From: an uncultured Oscillospiraceae bacterium
Lineage (GTDB): Bacteria; Bacillota; Clostridia; Oscillospirales; Oscillospiraceae
Length of the DNA: 64,000 bases
Reading direction: 5' to 3'
Assembly (NCBI GenBank): GCA_910585155.1
Contig: CAJUEC010000006.1
Span: forward strand, 37,907-101,906
The notes beneath the pieces were generated by a model. The model saw only the letters and a program-made list of their open reading frames with translations, ran no database searches and was not told the DNA's origin. Shown in pieces: positions 42,441 through 49,673 of this stretch (position 1 is the first letter of the stretch; each line of letters begins with the position of its first letter). The position numbers and the translations under genes are program-made.

Positions 42441-42970
42441 TTGTGTTCAGCCTCCTCACCGTCTGCCAGCAGGACCCCCAGCAGCGCATTGTACATCCGG
42501 TCCGGATGGGCGAGATAACGCTCAGCCAACCGCTGGGCGTCCGCCTGGGTGGGGGCCAGCAGGGTGAGGGAAAAGAGACTGCCCTGGTCGTCGTCCATGG
42601 ACAGGGACACCTGGAAGCCCAGGGGCTGCTCCTCCACCTGCGCCCGGACCTGCGCTTTGCGCTTCAGCGCCTGGTTCAGTGGGGCTAGGCGGCGGTCGCA
42701 CCGCTGGCGGATGACGGGGGAGAGGCTGCTCTCTCCCGCGGCGCCGGCCCGCCGGCCCCTGTCGGTGACCGCGTAGACGTCCTCCTGCTGCTCCAGGTGG
42801 CCGCTGCCGGTCAGCTCGGACACCGCCTCGGCAAACTGAAAGTAGTCCACGCCGCTGTCACACATGGCCAGATCGGTGAGGGTGTCGAAATCGATAGGGG
42901 CGGAGACGTGGTCCATGATGTACAGGACCAGCAGCTTGATGTCCAATTTGTCGTGGATGAATCCGGCCAT
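42437..42970 (-). CDS. DUF4364 family protein (winged-helix-like)
   Basis: A 177-residue protein that opens with DKLDIKLLVLYIMDHVSAPI and DLAMCDSGVDYFQFAEAVSE, the DUF4364 pattern. The N-terminal half looks like a PadR/MarR-type winged helix (YAVTDRGRR as the wing). The second half is mixed alpha/beta. It may be a DNA-binding regulator of the overlapping membrane protein gene; this is inference. AAGGAGG lies 8 bases before the ATG, and its promoter is at 43010-43038. Confidence 0.85.
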   Translation of the reverse strand: MAGFIHDKLDIKLLVLYIMDHVSAPIDFDTLTDLAMCDSGVDYFQFAEAVSELTGSGHLEQQEDVYAVTDRGRRAGAAGESSLSPVIRQRCDRRLAPLNQALKRKAQVRAQVEEQPLGFQVSLSMDDDQGSLFSLTLLAPTQADAQRLAERYLAHPDRMYNALLGVLLADGEEAEHN

Positions 42971-43009
42971 GGGCGAATCCTCCTTCTGCCTGTGAAATGC
43001 TTACCAAGT

Positions 43010-43038
43010 ATTATAGCGAATTGGCCTGGAAATGGCAA
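43010..43038 (-). promoter_or_regulatory. promoter of the DUF4364/PF06541 operon
   Basis: TTGCCA at 43038-43033, a 17-base spacer and TATAAT at 43015-43010 on the minus strand. Confidence 0.8.
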
Positions 43039-43101
43039 GTGGGATTTCACAAGCTGTACGCACAAGATCAAACGGATGCTTGATCCGATGTGGTCCGCCG
43101 C

Positions 43102-43644
43102 TCAGCTCCGGGTGACCAGAGCCTGATAGAGCTGGACCATATAGGCCCAGGTGGACCGGTCCAGGGTGCCGGTGACGGGCAGGCCGGCCAGGCGCTGGAC
43201 CTCCCGAATATTTTGATAGGTCTCTCCGTCATTGCAGCAGTTCATCTGGCAGGGGCTGAAGTTGGTCATCACCGTGGTGAGGGAGCTGAACATGGCCTGG
43301 ACGATGCGCAGCACCTCGCACTCCTGGCCCTCCACGGCGGTGTAGCTGCCGTTGGGCAGCACATTGAGGGCGGGAGGGAACCCATACATCAGCTCCACGT
43401 GGACATAGGCGTCCCGGATGGCGTTCCAGGTGGCCAGATCCACCACGCCGGTGACGGGAAGACCGTTCTCCCGCTGGAACACCATGACGGCCTCCAGGGT
43501 GCGCTCGCCAAAGATGCCGTCCACCGCCAGCCGGGTGAGAATGTCGTTGTGGATGGCCAGCTGATTGAGCATGTATTGAAGAGAGCGGATGGGCTGTCCG
43601 TTGTGCTCGGCCTCCATGATGCCGGGCGCGTTCGATCCATTCAT
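43102..43644 (-). CDS. peptidoglycan-binding domain protein, no signal peptide
   Basis: A 180-residue protein with a PG_binding_1 domain at about 15-80 (RSLQYMLNQLAIHNDILTRL; DGIFGERTLEAVMVFQRENG, then LPVTGVVDLATWNAI). A second, partial copy of the domain follows at the C-terminus (IREVQRLAGLPVTGTLDRST). A central MNCCNDGE carries two adjacent cysteines. There is no secretion signal. It is the last gene of a three-gene set with the SpoIID-like protein and a beta-sandwich protein, 17 bp after the former. AAGGGA is upstream. Probably part of a spore or cell wall assembly; role unknown. Confidence 0.8.
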   Translation of the reverse strand: MNGSNAPGIMEAEHNGQPIRSLQYMLNQLAIHNDILTRLAVDGIFGERTLEAVMVFQRENGLPVTGVVDLATWNAIRDAYVHVELMYGFPPALNVLPNGSYTAVEGQECEVLRIVQAMFSSLTTVMTNFSPCQMNCCNDGETYQNIREVQRLAGLPVTGTLDRSTWAYMVQLYQALVTRS

Positions 43645-43661
43645 TGCGTGATCCCTTCCTT

Positions 43662-44846
43662 TCAGTTGTCGGAGCTTCCGTAGCCCAGGTCGTAGCCGGG
43701 GAACTGGCCCGACATGACCCGCTGCTCGATCTGCTGGGGCGTGGTGGGCAGTCCGGCCCCGGCCAGGGCGGTGCGGGCGATGCCCAAATACTCGTCGTAG
43801 ATGCCCTGCCAGGTGGCCTGGTCTACCACGCCGGTGACGGGCAGGCCCAGGCGGCTCTGAATTGCGTTGACGGCGGCGGCGGTCTGGGGGCCGAAAATGC
43901 CGTCAATGGCCAGCACGGGCACGGCGGGGGAGAACTGGCCGATGATGGAGATGAAGTACTGGAGGGCGGACACGGCCACACCTGTGCTGCCCTCCCGGAG
44001 GGTGACGCCGGGGGCGGGGCCCTGAATCTGGGTGAAGGGCTGGCCCTCGCTGACCAGCTCGGACAGCTTTCGGACCGCTCCGTGGAGGGATACCAGCTTA
44101 TACCAGGTGCCCTGACCCACAATGCCGTCGGGGGTGAGGTTGAAAATCCGCTGGAACTGCTTTACCGACTCCTCGGTCTGGGAGCCAAACACGCCGTCCA
44201 CCGGGCTGATGCGGGGGATGGCGGGGTAGTTGCGGGAGATGCGGTTGAGCATGGCCTGGAGCACGGTGACATAGCTGCCGGAGGAGCCGGTCTGCAGGGG
44301 GTAGCCGGGGTAGGAGTATTCAATGTCGCGGATCGGGGCATTGGATACCAGCTCAATATTGTCTCCATAATAGTGGCGCAGGATATCCATGGTGCCCATG
44401 CCCTGACGGGCCAGGGACTCGCTGCCCCACTGGGACAGGCCGTCACAGGTGACGGTGGTGCCGTTGCAGAACTTGGCGGCCAGGGGCTCCACAAAGCCCT
44501 TCCGGCGGATGTAGGTGGTGAACAGCTCATCCACCAGATTATCTACATTTTCAAAGGTGCTCCGCCCCTTGATGAATTTTTGGTCGTTCATGGTGGAGGC
44601 GGTGATGTCGAAGTCGTAGCCCCGGCTGGGGTAGTACTCGGTGTACACCCGATTCAGGGCGAAGGAGATCTGGGCCAGGATGTTGGCCCGCAGGGCGGCC
44701 TCCGGCCAGGTGGGGTAAATCTCGCTGGAGGCCACGTTTTTGATGTAGTCGGAGAAGGGGACGGTGACGTTTTCCGCCCACTGGTTGGCCGGTCCAGTGT
44801 GGACGGTGATGGTCTGGGGTATGTAGGGCGTGACTGAGATAGGCAT
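43662..44846 (-). CDS. SpoIID-like lytic transglycosylase domain fused to two peptidoglycan-binding domains
   Basis: A 394-residue protein. Residues ~27-165 match SpoIID/LytB: SDYIKNVASSEIYPTWPEAA contains E42, at the position of the catalytic glutamate; then YDFDITAST, and GLSQWGSESLARQGMGTMDI followed by LRHYYG, the typical domain end. Two PG_binding_1 domains follow (about 180-250 with DGVFGSQTEESVKQFQR, and 275-350 with DGIFGPQTAAAVNAIQSR). No signal peptide or membrane helix is present, which is unusual for a wall-active enzyme. ATG 44846 has AAGGAGG 8 bases upstream. Middle gene of the operon. Confidence 0.85.
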   Translation of the reverse strand: MPISVTPYIPQTITVHTGPANQWAENVTVPFSDYIKNVASSEIYPTWPEAALRANILAQISFALNRVYTEYYPSRGYDFDITASTMNDQKFIKGRSTFENVDNLVDELFTTYIRRKGFVEPLAAKFCNGTTVTCDGLSQWGSESLARQGMGTMDILRHYYGDNIELVSNAPIRDIEYSYPGYPLQTGSSGSYVTVLQAMLNRISRNYPAIPRISPVDGVFGSQTEESVKQFQRIFNLTPDGIVGQGTWYKLVSLHGAVRKLSELVSEGQPFTQIQGPAPGVTLREGSTGVAVSALQYFISIIGQFSPAVPVLAIDGIFGPQTAAAVNAIQSRLGLPVTGVVDQATWQGIYDEYLGIARTALAGAGLPTTPQQIEQRVMSGQFPGYDLGYGSSDN

Positions 44847-44871
44847 AGGGAACCTCCTTATTTGGCGCCGG

Positions 44872-45261
44872 TCACAGCGGCTGAGGGGTGACAATCACCG
44901 GCGCGGCGTTGATATCGCCGCCGGCGGGCTGGGGCAGGGGGACCAGCGGGACATTCTGCACCGTCTCCACGCCTGGAAATACCTGGAGCTGCTCAAAGGT
45001 GGCCAGGTAATAGTCCGGATGCTCCACCACCAGGGAGTAGTCGGAGAAGGGGGCGGCCTGACCCGGGCTCATGCTCAGCGCATGGTCGGGGGCCTCCAGC
45101 TGGATGGGCTTGGTGCCGCCGCTCTCGTCGGTGGTTTGAATGGAATACACCTTCCTGCGGTCGCCCTCACCGGGGCTGGAGATGATGACGGTGGCGCCGG
45201 AAACGGGCAGCTGGGCCTGGGACGTGAAGGCGCGCACGACAAGGGATCCTGTTTGAGGCAT
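44872..45261 (-). CDS. prealbumin/carboxypeptidase-regulatory-like beta-sandwich protein
   Basis: A 129-residue protein beginning GSLVVRAFTSQAQLPVSGAT and continuing with VIISSPGEGDRRKVYSIQTT, DESGGT and YSLVVEHPDYYLATFEQLQV. This is the strand pattern of transthyretin-like domains that decorate secreted or structural proteins. No signal peptide or anchor is seen. The end is rich in proline. First gene of the operon with the SpoIID-like and peptidoglycan-binding proteins, 25 bp ahead. GGAGG lies before the ATG. A CATAAG-type -10 with an AC at the -35 distance (45290-45315) loosely resembles a mother-cell sigma promoter. Confidence 0.7.
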   Translation of the reverse strand: MPQTGSLVVRAFTSQAQLPVSGATVIISSPGEGDRRKVYSIQTTDESGGTKPIQLEAPDHALSMSPGQAAPFSDYSLVVEHPDYYLATFEQLQVFPGVETVQNVPLVPLPQPAGGDINAAPVIVTPQPL

Positions 45262-45325
45262 GGACGATTCCTCCTTGTTTCATATGGCCCAGCTTATGCG
45301 TCGGATGGGAAAATGTGAATTTCTC

Positions 45326-45340
45326 GTCAATCAAATTGAC
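45326..45340. promoter_or_regulatory. inverted repeat overlapping the rex -35 box
   Basis: GTCAAT-CAA-ATTGAC, a perfect 6-bp repeat. It lies between the divergent rex and SpoIID-operon transcripts and could be an operator. It does not match the usual Rex consensus TTGTTAA-N4-TTAACAA well. Confidence 0.45.
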
Positions 45341-45364
45341 AAACAGCCGGAAAAGGAGTAAAAT
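45336..45364 (+). promoter_or_regulatory. promoter of rex
   Basis: TTGACA (45336-45341), a 17-base spacer and TAAAAT (45359-45364). Confidence 0.8.
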
Positions 45365-45401
45365 ATAGCACAATAATTTTTGTGTGAGGAACGGTTGCAA
45401 G

Positions 45402-46040
45402 ATGAAGAAAGATAAGATATCCTCTGCGGTCATCCGCCGCCTGCCGCGGTACTACCGGCATTTGGACGATCTTTACCGCGGCGGGACGGTGCGCATCTCC
45501 TCCAGCCTGCTGGCCAAGTCCATGGGGCTCACCGCCTCCCAGATCCGCCAGGACCTGTCCTGCTTCGGCGGCTTTGGCCAGCAGGGGTATGGCTACAACG
45601 TGGAACGGTTGCGGGCCGAGGTGGCGGAAATTCTGGGCATGAACCGGGACCACACGGTGGCGGTTCTGGGGGCCGGCAATTTGGGCCAGGCGCTGATGGA
45701 GAACTTTCCCTTTTCGTACAATGGGTTTCGCCTGGTGGCCGCCTTTGATGTTGACCCCGGCCTGGTGGGCAGCCAGCTGAGCGGGACCCCGGTTTACCAT
45801 GTGGATACCCTGGAGGACTACATCAAGGAGAACCCAGTGAGCGTGTGTGTGCTCACCGTGCCCGGGGGGGAGGCGGTGCGCATTGCGCGGCGGGTGGCCG
45901 CCTGCGGCGTGACCGGCATTTGGAACTTTACCAATGTGGAGCTGCCCCAGCAGGAAATGCCCGATGTGCGGGTGGAGGACGTCCATTTTGCCGACAGCCT
46001 GCTCACCCTGAGCTATATGATTTCTGAGGAGACGCCATGA
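45402..46040 (+). CDS. rex: redox-sensing transcriptional repressor Rex
   Basis: NADH/NAD-responsive repressor of fermentation and electron-transfer genes. The 212 residues have the N-terminal winged helix (IRRLPRYYRHLDDLYRGGTV; LTASQIRQDLSCFGGFGQQG) and a Rossmann domain with TVAVLGAGNLGQAL and VLTVPGGEAVRIA. ATG 45402 gives the normal MKKDKISSAVIRRLPRYY start; a GTG 6 codons earlier is possible because the GAGG site lies 12 bases upstream of the ATG. The stop overlaps the start of an S-layer-homology protein gene (ATGA). Confidence 0.95.
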   Translation: MKKDKISSAVIRRLPRYYRHLDDLYRGGTVRISSSLLAKSMGLTASQIRQDLSCFGGFGQQGYGYNVERLRAEVAEILGMNRDHTVAVLGAGNLGQALMENFPFSYNGFRLVAAFDVDPGLVGSQLSGTPVYHVDTLEDYIKENPVSVCVLTVPGGEAVRIARRVAACGVTGIWNFTNVELPQQEMPDVRVEDVHFADSLLTLSYMISEETP

Positions 46041-47068
46041 AAAAGAAGCTTCTGGCCGGGGCGCTGGCCCTGGCTGTTCTCACCGGAGGAACGCTGGCCT
46101 TTGCTGCGGACCAGTCCCAGACATTGGTCTCCCTCGGCTATCTGAACGGGACCTTCTGGGATGATCTGAAAGCCATTGTGAAGATGGATGTGGATCGGAA
46201 CACCACGGCCCTATACAATGACGCTGTGGAGAAGGTGGGGGCGGGGGGTTCGGCAGGTGCCCCTGCCGCCCAGACCGGCAAAAATGGGGATGTGGTGAGC
46301 GCTGCCACCGGCTCTGTCCTGGTGTGGACGGAGGGGAACGGCATCGTGCGGGGCGGAACGCTGGTGGACGCCACCGCCGGCGCGGAGGTGACCGCCGGGG
46401 GAGCGCTCACGGTGGGGCACCGCTACCTGGCCGGGACGGATGTGGCGTTGGTGGTGACCTCCGGCGCCGCCGGCTGGATGGCGGAGGGGGCGTGGACGGT
46501 GACTTCCGGCCAGCCGGTCCTGCCCTTTGTGGACGTGCCCCAGAGCGAGTGGTATTACAGCGATGTAGCCTATGTATATCAGAACGGGCTGTTCAACGGA
46601 GACAGCCCCACCACCTTTGTGCCCGACGGGGCGATGGAGCGGTGCATGATGACCACCGTGCTCCACCGTTTGGCGGGGGAGCCCCAGGTGAGCTATTCCG
46701 GTCTCTTCCGCGACGTGGCGGATGGACAGTGGTATACCGCCGGCATTATGTGGGCGGGGCAGCAGGGCGTGGTGTCCGGGATCGGGGACAACCTGTTCGA
46801 CCCCTTTTCCTCTGTGACCCGCCAGGAGATCGCCGTCATTCTGCACCGCTACGCAGCTGGAATCGGGCGTGACGTGAGCCAGTCCGCCAGCTTGTCCGGT
46901 TTTTGGGACGCGGCCACGGTGGCGGACTGGGGAGAGGCCGCCATGTCGTGGGCGGTGGCCTCGGGCATTGTCAACGGAAGCGACGGCGCCCTGCTCCCGG
47001 ACGGCTACGCCACCCGGGCTGAGGTGGCGGCAATGCTCCACCGATTTGTGAACTGGGCCAATCGATGA
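46037..47068 (+). CDS. secreted S-layer homology (SLH) domain protein
   Basis: A 343-residue exported protein. It has a signal peptide (KKKLLAGALALAVLTGGTLA, cleavage near AFAA), a ~130-residue region of unknown fold (about 25-155) and three SLH domains. These begin at PFVDVPQSEWYYSDVAYVYQ, LFRDVADGQWYTAGIMWAGQ and GFWDAATVADWGEAAMSWAV, each ending in a T/S-R-x-E/M-x2-x3-LHR type helix. SLH domains anchor proteins to wall polymers. Its ATG overlaps the rex stop, so it is made with the redox repressor, a pairing I cannot explain functionally. A good terminator follows. Confidence 0.9.
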   Translation: MKKKLLAGALALAVLTGGTLAFAADQSQTLVSLGYLNGTFWDDLKAIVKMDVDRNTTALYNDAVEKVGAGGSAGAPAAQTGKNGDVVSAATGSVLVWTEGNGIVRGGTLVDATAGAEVTAGGALTVGHRYLAGTDVALVVTSGAAGWMAEGAWTVTSGQPVLPFVDVPQSEWYYSDVAYVYQNGLFNGDSPTTFVPDGAMERCMMTTVLHRLAGEPQVSYSGLFRDVADGQWYTAGIMWAGQQGVVSGIGDNLFDPFSSVTRQEIAVILHRYAAGIGRDVSQSASLSGFWDAATVADWGEAAMSWAVASGIVNGSDGALLPDGYATRAEVAAMLHRFVNWANR

Positions 47069-47076
47069 CTTGGACC

Positions 47077-47115
47077 GGGAATCGGATGGGTCAAATCCGA
47101 TTCCCGGCCATTTTT
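47077..47115 (+). terminator. terminator of rex-SLH
   Basis: GGGAATCGGAT, 7-base loop, exact complement, then GGCCA and T5. The A/T tract that follows (47111-47130) may double as an upstream element for the tRNA promoter. Confidence 0.85.
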
Positions 47116-47145
47116 AAAAAATTTTAAAAAGGCTGAAAAAATCTC

Positions 47146-47174
47146 TTGCATTTTCTGGGATGATGTGGTATGAT
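47146..47174 (+). promoter_or_regulatory. promoter of tRNA-Arg
   Basis: TTGCAT (47146-47151), a 17-base spacer and TATGAT (47169-47174), 23 bases before the mature tRNA, with an A/T-rich upstream region. Confidence 0.85.
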
Positions 47175-47196
47175 GTCTAAGCTGTAAGAAAGACAT

Positions 47197-47273
47197 GCGG
47201 CTGTAGCTCAGTTGGATAGAGTGTTTGGCTACGAACCAAAAGGTCGGGGGTTCGAATCCCTCCAGCCGTACCA
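47197..47273 (+). tRNA. tRNA-Arg(ACG)
   Basis: A 77-nt cloverleaf: acceptor GCGGCTG/CAGCCGT (first pair G-U), D-arm GCTCAGTTGGATAGAG, anticodon stem TTTGG/CCAAA with loop CTACGAA (anticodon ACG, read as ICG), T-arm GGGGGTTCGAATCCCTC, and encoded CCA. A34 would need conversion to inosine by TadA to read CGU/CGC/CGA. Confidence 0.96.
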
Positions 47274-47310
47274 GTCGCCGCAAGCGTCATATCGCTTGCG
47301 GCGACTTTTT
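47274..47310 (+). terminator. terminator of tRNA-Arg
   Basis: GTCGCCGCAAGCG, 6-base loop, exact complement, then T5, directly after the CCA end. Confidence 0.93.
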
Positions 47311-47590
47311 CAAGGTCACCGCTCGCTCATTTTGCTGCGGCTCCTTTCCCTACAAAGTCAAAAACCGGCTTTGCGGGGGCCACGGTTTGGCGGGGCGTGA
47401 AAAGCGATTTTGCCACATTGGACCAAAAGGAAAGACACGCTGAACGGCGTGTCTTTTTTGTTTTTAAAAAGCTTTGCAGAGCTTGCGCCCAAAGGGTCCA
47501 ATCGAATGAAAAAAATACCTGCTTTGAACCGAGGCAACCGGCACATAATGAATCACGGGGATCATGAAGAAAAAGCAGGAGGCATGAAGA
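47311..47590. other. intergenic region with an orphan hairpin
   Basis: No supported coding region. At 47431-47460 AAAGACACGC, 5-base loop, GCGTGTCTTT and a T-run form a strong terminator with no gene ahead of it, since the tRNA already has its own. It could end a small RNA made from about 47315-47430, but I see no convincing promoter. A weak TTGAAC/TAATGA pair near 47523-47550 might serve the lipoprotein gene. Confidence 0.5.
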
Positions 47591-48052
47591 ATGAAGCTGA
47601 AATTTTTTGCTGTGGCCATGGCTTTTGTTATGGCCGTTGCCCTGACAGGCTGCTTTGCCGGCCGTGAGGAGAGCTCCAGTCCGGTGGAACCCACCAACAG
47701 CGTGTCCTCCGACAGCGGAAGCCGCGCCAGCGCGGGGGTTGGGAGCGATGCCCGGAACAGTGCTGGGGTGGGCAGCGACGCCCGGAACAGCGCCGGGGTA
47801 GACGACATTCGGAACAGTGCTGATGTGGGCGATGATGCCGCCCAGGGCGGCGGCGCCGGCGGCACCAACGATCTGGACAATGACGGGGTTCCCGACGGCA
47901 GCGCTGGCCGGAGCCGTTCCGGCGTGGGCAGAGCCGTGGACGACATCGGCGACGCAGCGGGGGATCTGGCCCGAGGCGCGGGCAATGCAGTCCGTGATGT
48001 GGGAGACGCCGTCGGCGATGCGGTCAGCGACGTTGGCCGCGCCGTGCGCTAA
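47591..48052 (+). CDS. repeat-containing lipoprotein, function unknown
   Basis: A 153-residue exported lipoprotein. The signal KLKFFAVAMAFVMAVALTGC ends in the lipobox LTGC. A serine-rich linker is followed by ten-residue repeats around SAGVGSDARN (two perfect units plus degenerate ones), then a Gly/Asp-rich stretch. The last part is helical, G-R-A-V-D-D-I-G-D-A-like, with repeated RAV/NAV-x-D-V/I-G-D-A units reminiscent of amphipathic 11-mers. GGAGG lies 9 bases upstream. The terminator at 48059-48095 follows. No family recognised. Confidence 0.75.
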   Translation: MKLKFFAVAMAFVMAVALTGCFAGREESSSPVEPTNSVSSDSGSRASAGVGSDARNSAGVGSDARNSAGVDDIRNSADVGDDAAQGGGAGGTNDLDNDGVPDGSAGRSRSGVGRAVDDIGDAAGDLARGAGNAVRDVGDAVGDAVSDVGRAVR

Positions 48053-48058
48053 ACAACA

Positions 48059-48095
48059 CAGAGCGGCCGGGATTTCCGGTCGCTCTGCTGTTTTT
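48059..48095 (+). terminator. terminator after the lipoprotein gene
   Basis: CAGAGCGGCCGG, GATTT loop, CCGGTCGCTCTG, then CTG and T5. It lies between converging transcripts and touches the end of the minus-strand gene at 48094. Confidence 0.85.
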
Positions 48096-48489
48096 ATTGG
48101 AGTGCGATGTGGAAGGTTCCGGAAAAATGGTCCATCCGCAGGGTGACGGTACAGCGCCGGAGCTGACTGACGTCTATGCGCACAGAGGCGTCCCGGCCAT
48201 AGAAGACGGAGGCGGGGGAGAGGAGGGTGCCGTCCGGGGCTTTCACCTCGAATTCCAGCGCACCGAAGGCGGTCTCGATCTCTACGGCAAGGGCGGAAAA
48301 TTGTTTGAAAATTACAAAGTTCCGGCGCATAAAACCGGCGGCGTTGGACATTTTTCCCTCCCACCGGGTGGGCAGACTGTAAGAGGCGTTGAGGATAAAA
48401 ACCCCCGCTTTGGTAACCCCAAATCCACAATAGTAGAGAATGATTGTCAAAGGGATAAAGATTGCGGCCAACATCAGCGCGATTTTCAT
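48094..48489 (-). CDS. exported or membrane-anchored protein, function unknown
   Basis: A 131-residue protein with a single N-terminal membrane helix or signal (IALMLAAIFIPLTIILYYCG). A ~100-residue domain follows, beta-rich in appearance (SALAVEIETAFGALEFEVKA; VTLRMDHFSGTFHIALQ), with an R-W-E-G-K-M segment. I recognise no family. It starts 15 bp after the phosphatase-acetyltransferase fusion and is probably the last gene of the pyr transcript. Confidence 0.6.
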   Translation of the reverse strand: MKIALMLAAIFIPLTIILYYCGFGVTKAGVFILNASYSLPTRWEGKMSNAAGFMRRNFVIFKQFSALAVEIETAFGALEFEVKAPDGTLLSPASVFYGRDASVRIDVSQLRRCTVTLRMDHFSGTFHIALQ

Positions 48490-48504
48490 GGGAACTGCCT
48501 CCCG

Positions 48505-49653
48505 TCAAAGCTCCAGCCCAATGTACTTTTCCATGGTGTCCAGGTGGCCGATGCCGCCGGGCTCCTCGCCCACCTTATAAAAGCCGTGGGCATGGTAAAA
48601 CCCCTTGGCCCGCTCATTTTCCGGGGCGCACCGCAGGCGGAGCACCTGCCGCCCCATGGCCCGGTATGTACACACCGCCTGGCCCAGCAGCTGGACCCCC
48701 AGCCCCTTGGAGCGGAACGCCGGGGCCATGTAGAAAAAGGGCACCCTTCCCGCCTGATCCTGGGCGTCCTGCCGCCAGTCCATCTGGAGCACGCCCACGG
48801 GGGTGTCGCCCAGCAGGGCCAGCAGGACGCAGCGCTCATCCTGGGCGCTGTTTTTTTCCGCCACGGCCAGGAAGCCCTCCCCGTCAAAGCCCTCCATGGT
48901 GCCGTGGCTGGCCTGCCAGCCGTCCCGCCGGGCGGCTAAGTAAGTCTCCCGCTCCTGGGGCAGGAGCAGGGGGCGGAACCGCAGGGCGTTGCGCTCCATG
49001 CCGGGGATGCCGTAGGCGCTGCTGGCCTTGGGCAGGGGGGAGGCGTCCCCCAGGTGGCTGTCATCGTTATAATAGGCCACCTTGACCTGCCCGCCCTCCA
49101 CCTCCAGCTTGGCCACGCCGGTGTTGTTGGACAGGGGGATTTGATCCATCTCCTCCACCTTCAACCCCAGCCAGGCGGAGAGCCCGCATTTGATGGCGCA
49201 GCCGTGGGAGGTTACGGCCACCGTCTGGCCCGGGTGGGCGGCGGCGATGCGGGCCAGGGCGGCGGTCATCCGCTGGCGCACGTGGGGAAAGGTCTCGCTG
49301 CCCTCCACCTGCCAGCCGGGGTCGCAGGACAGAAAGGCGGTGAGGCTGTCCCGGTGGTCGTGGAGGAGCTGGCCCCAGGGCACGTCCTCCCAGACGCCCG
49401 CGCCGATCTCCCGCAGGCCGGGATCCACCCGCAGGGGGAGGCCCCGGGGGCGGTAGATGGCCCCGGCGGTGGCCATGGCCCGGTAGAGGTCGCTGGAGTA
49501 CACCGCGTCAAAATGGACGCCTTCGAACCGCTTTTCCAGGGCTTTGACCTGCTCCCGGCCCTTGAGGGTGAGCAGGCCGTTGTGCCAGCTGTGACAGCGG
49601 CGGTAGAGGTTGCCCTCCGCCTGTCCGTGACGGATGAGATAGATGGTGGTCAT
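48505..49653 (-). CDS. histidine phosphatase - GNAT acetyltransferase fusion
   Basis: A 382-residue two-domain protein. Residues 1-200 are a phosphoglycerate-mutase-like phosphatase: the phosphohistidine motif TIYLIRHGQAEGN with H9, ALEKRF...YSSDLYRAMATA, an E in LREIGAGVWED, and the second histidine in VTSHGCAIKCGL. Residues ~225-382 are a GNAT domain with the acetyl-CoA loop AFRSKGLGVQLLGQAV and an ENERAKGFYHAHGFYKVGEE end. Neither substrate is known. ATG 49653 with AAGGAA close upstream. It follows pyrD by 20 bp, so it is probably expressed with pyrimidine synthesis; a nucleotide-phosphatase role is only a guess. Confidence 0.88.
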   Translation of the reverse strand: MTTIYLIRHGQAEGNLYRRCHSWHNGLLTLKGREQVKALEKRFEGVHFDAVYSSDLYRAMATAGAIYRPRGLPLRVDPGLREIGAGVWEDVPWGQLLHDHRDSLTAFLSCDPGWQVEGSETFPHVRQRMTAALARIAAAHPGQTVAVTSHGCAIKCGLSAWLGLKVEEMDQIPLSNNTGVAKLEVEGGQVKVAYYNDDSHLGDASPLPKASSAYGIPGMERNALRFRPLLLPQERETYLAARRDGWQASHGTMEGFDGEGFLAVAEKNSAQDERCVLLALLGDTPVGVLQMDWRQDAQDQAGRVPFFYMAPAFRSKGLGVQLLGQAVCTYRAMGRQVLRLRCAPENERAKGFYHAHGFYKVGEEPGGIGHLDTMEKYIGLEL

Positions 49654-49673
49654 CAAAATTCCTTCTTTCTATG

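Noticed and set aside
47197..47590. tRNA-Arg as an integration site with a mobile island downstream
   Set aside because: No integrase, no repeated tRNA 3' end and no phage genes are found within the following 16 kb.
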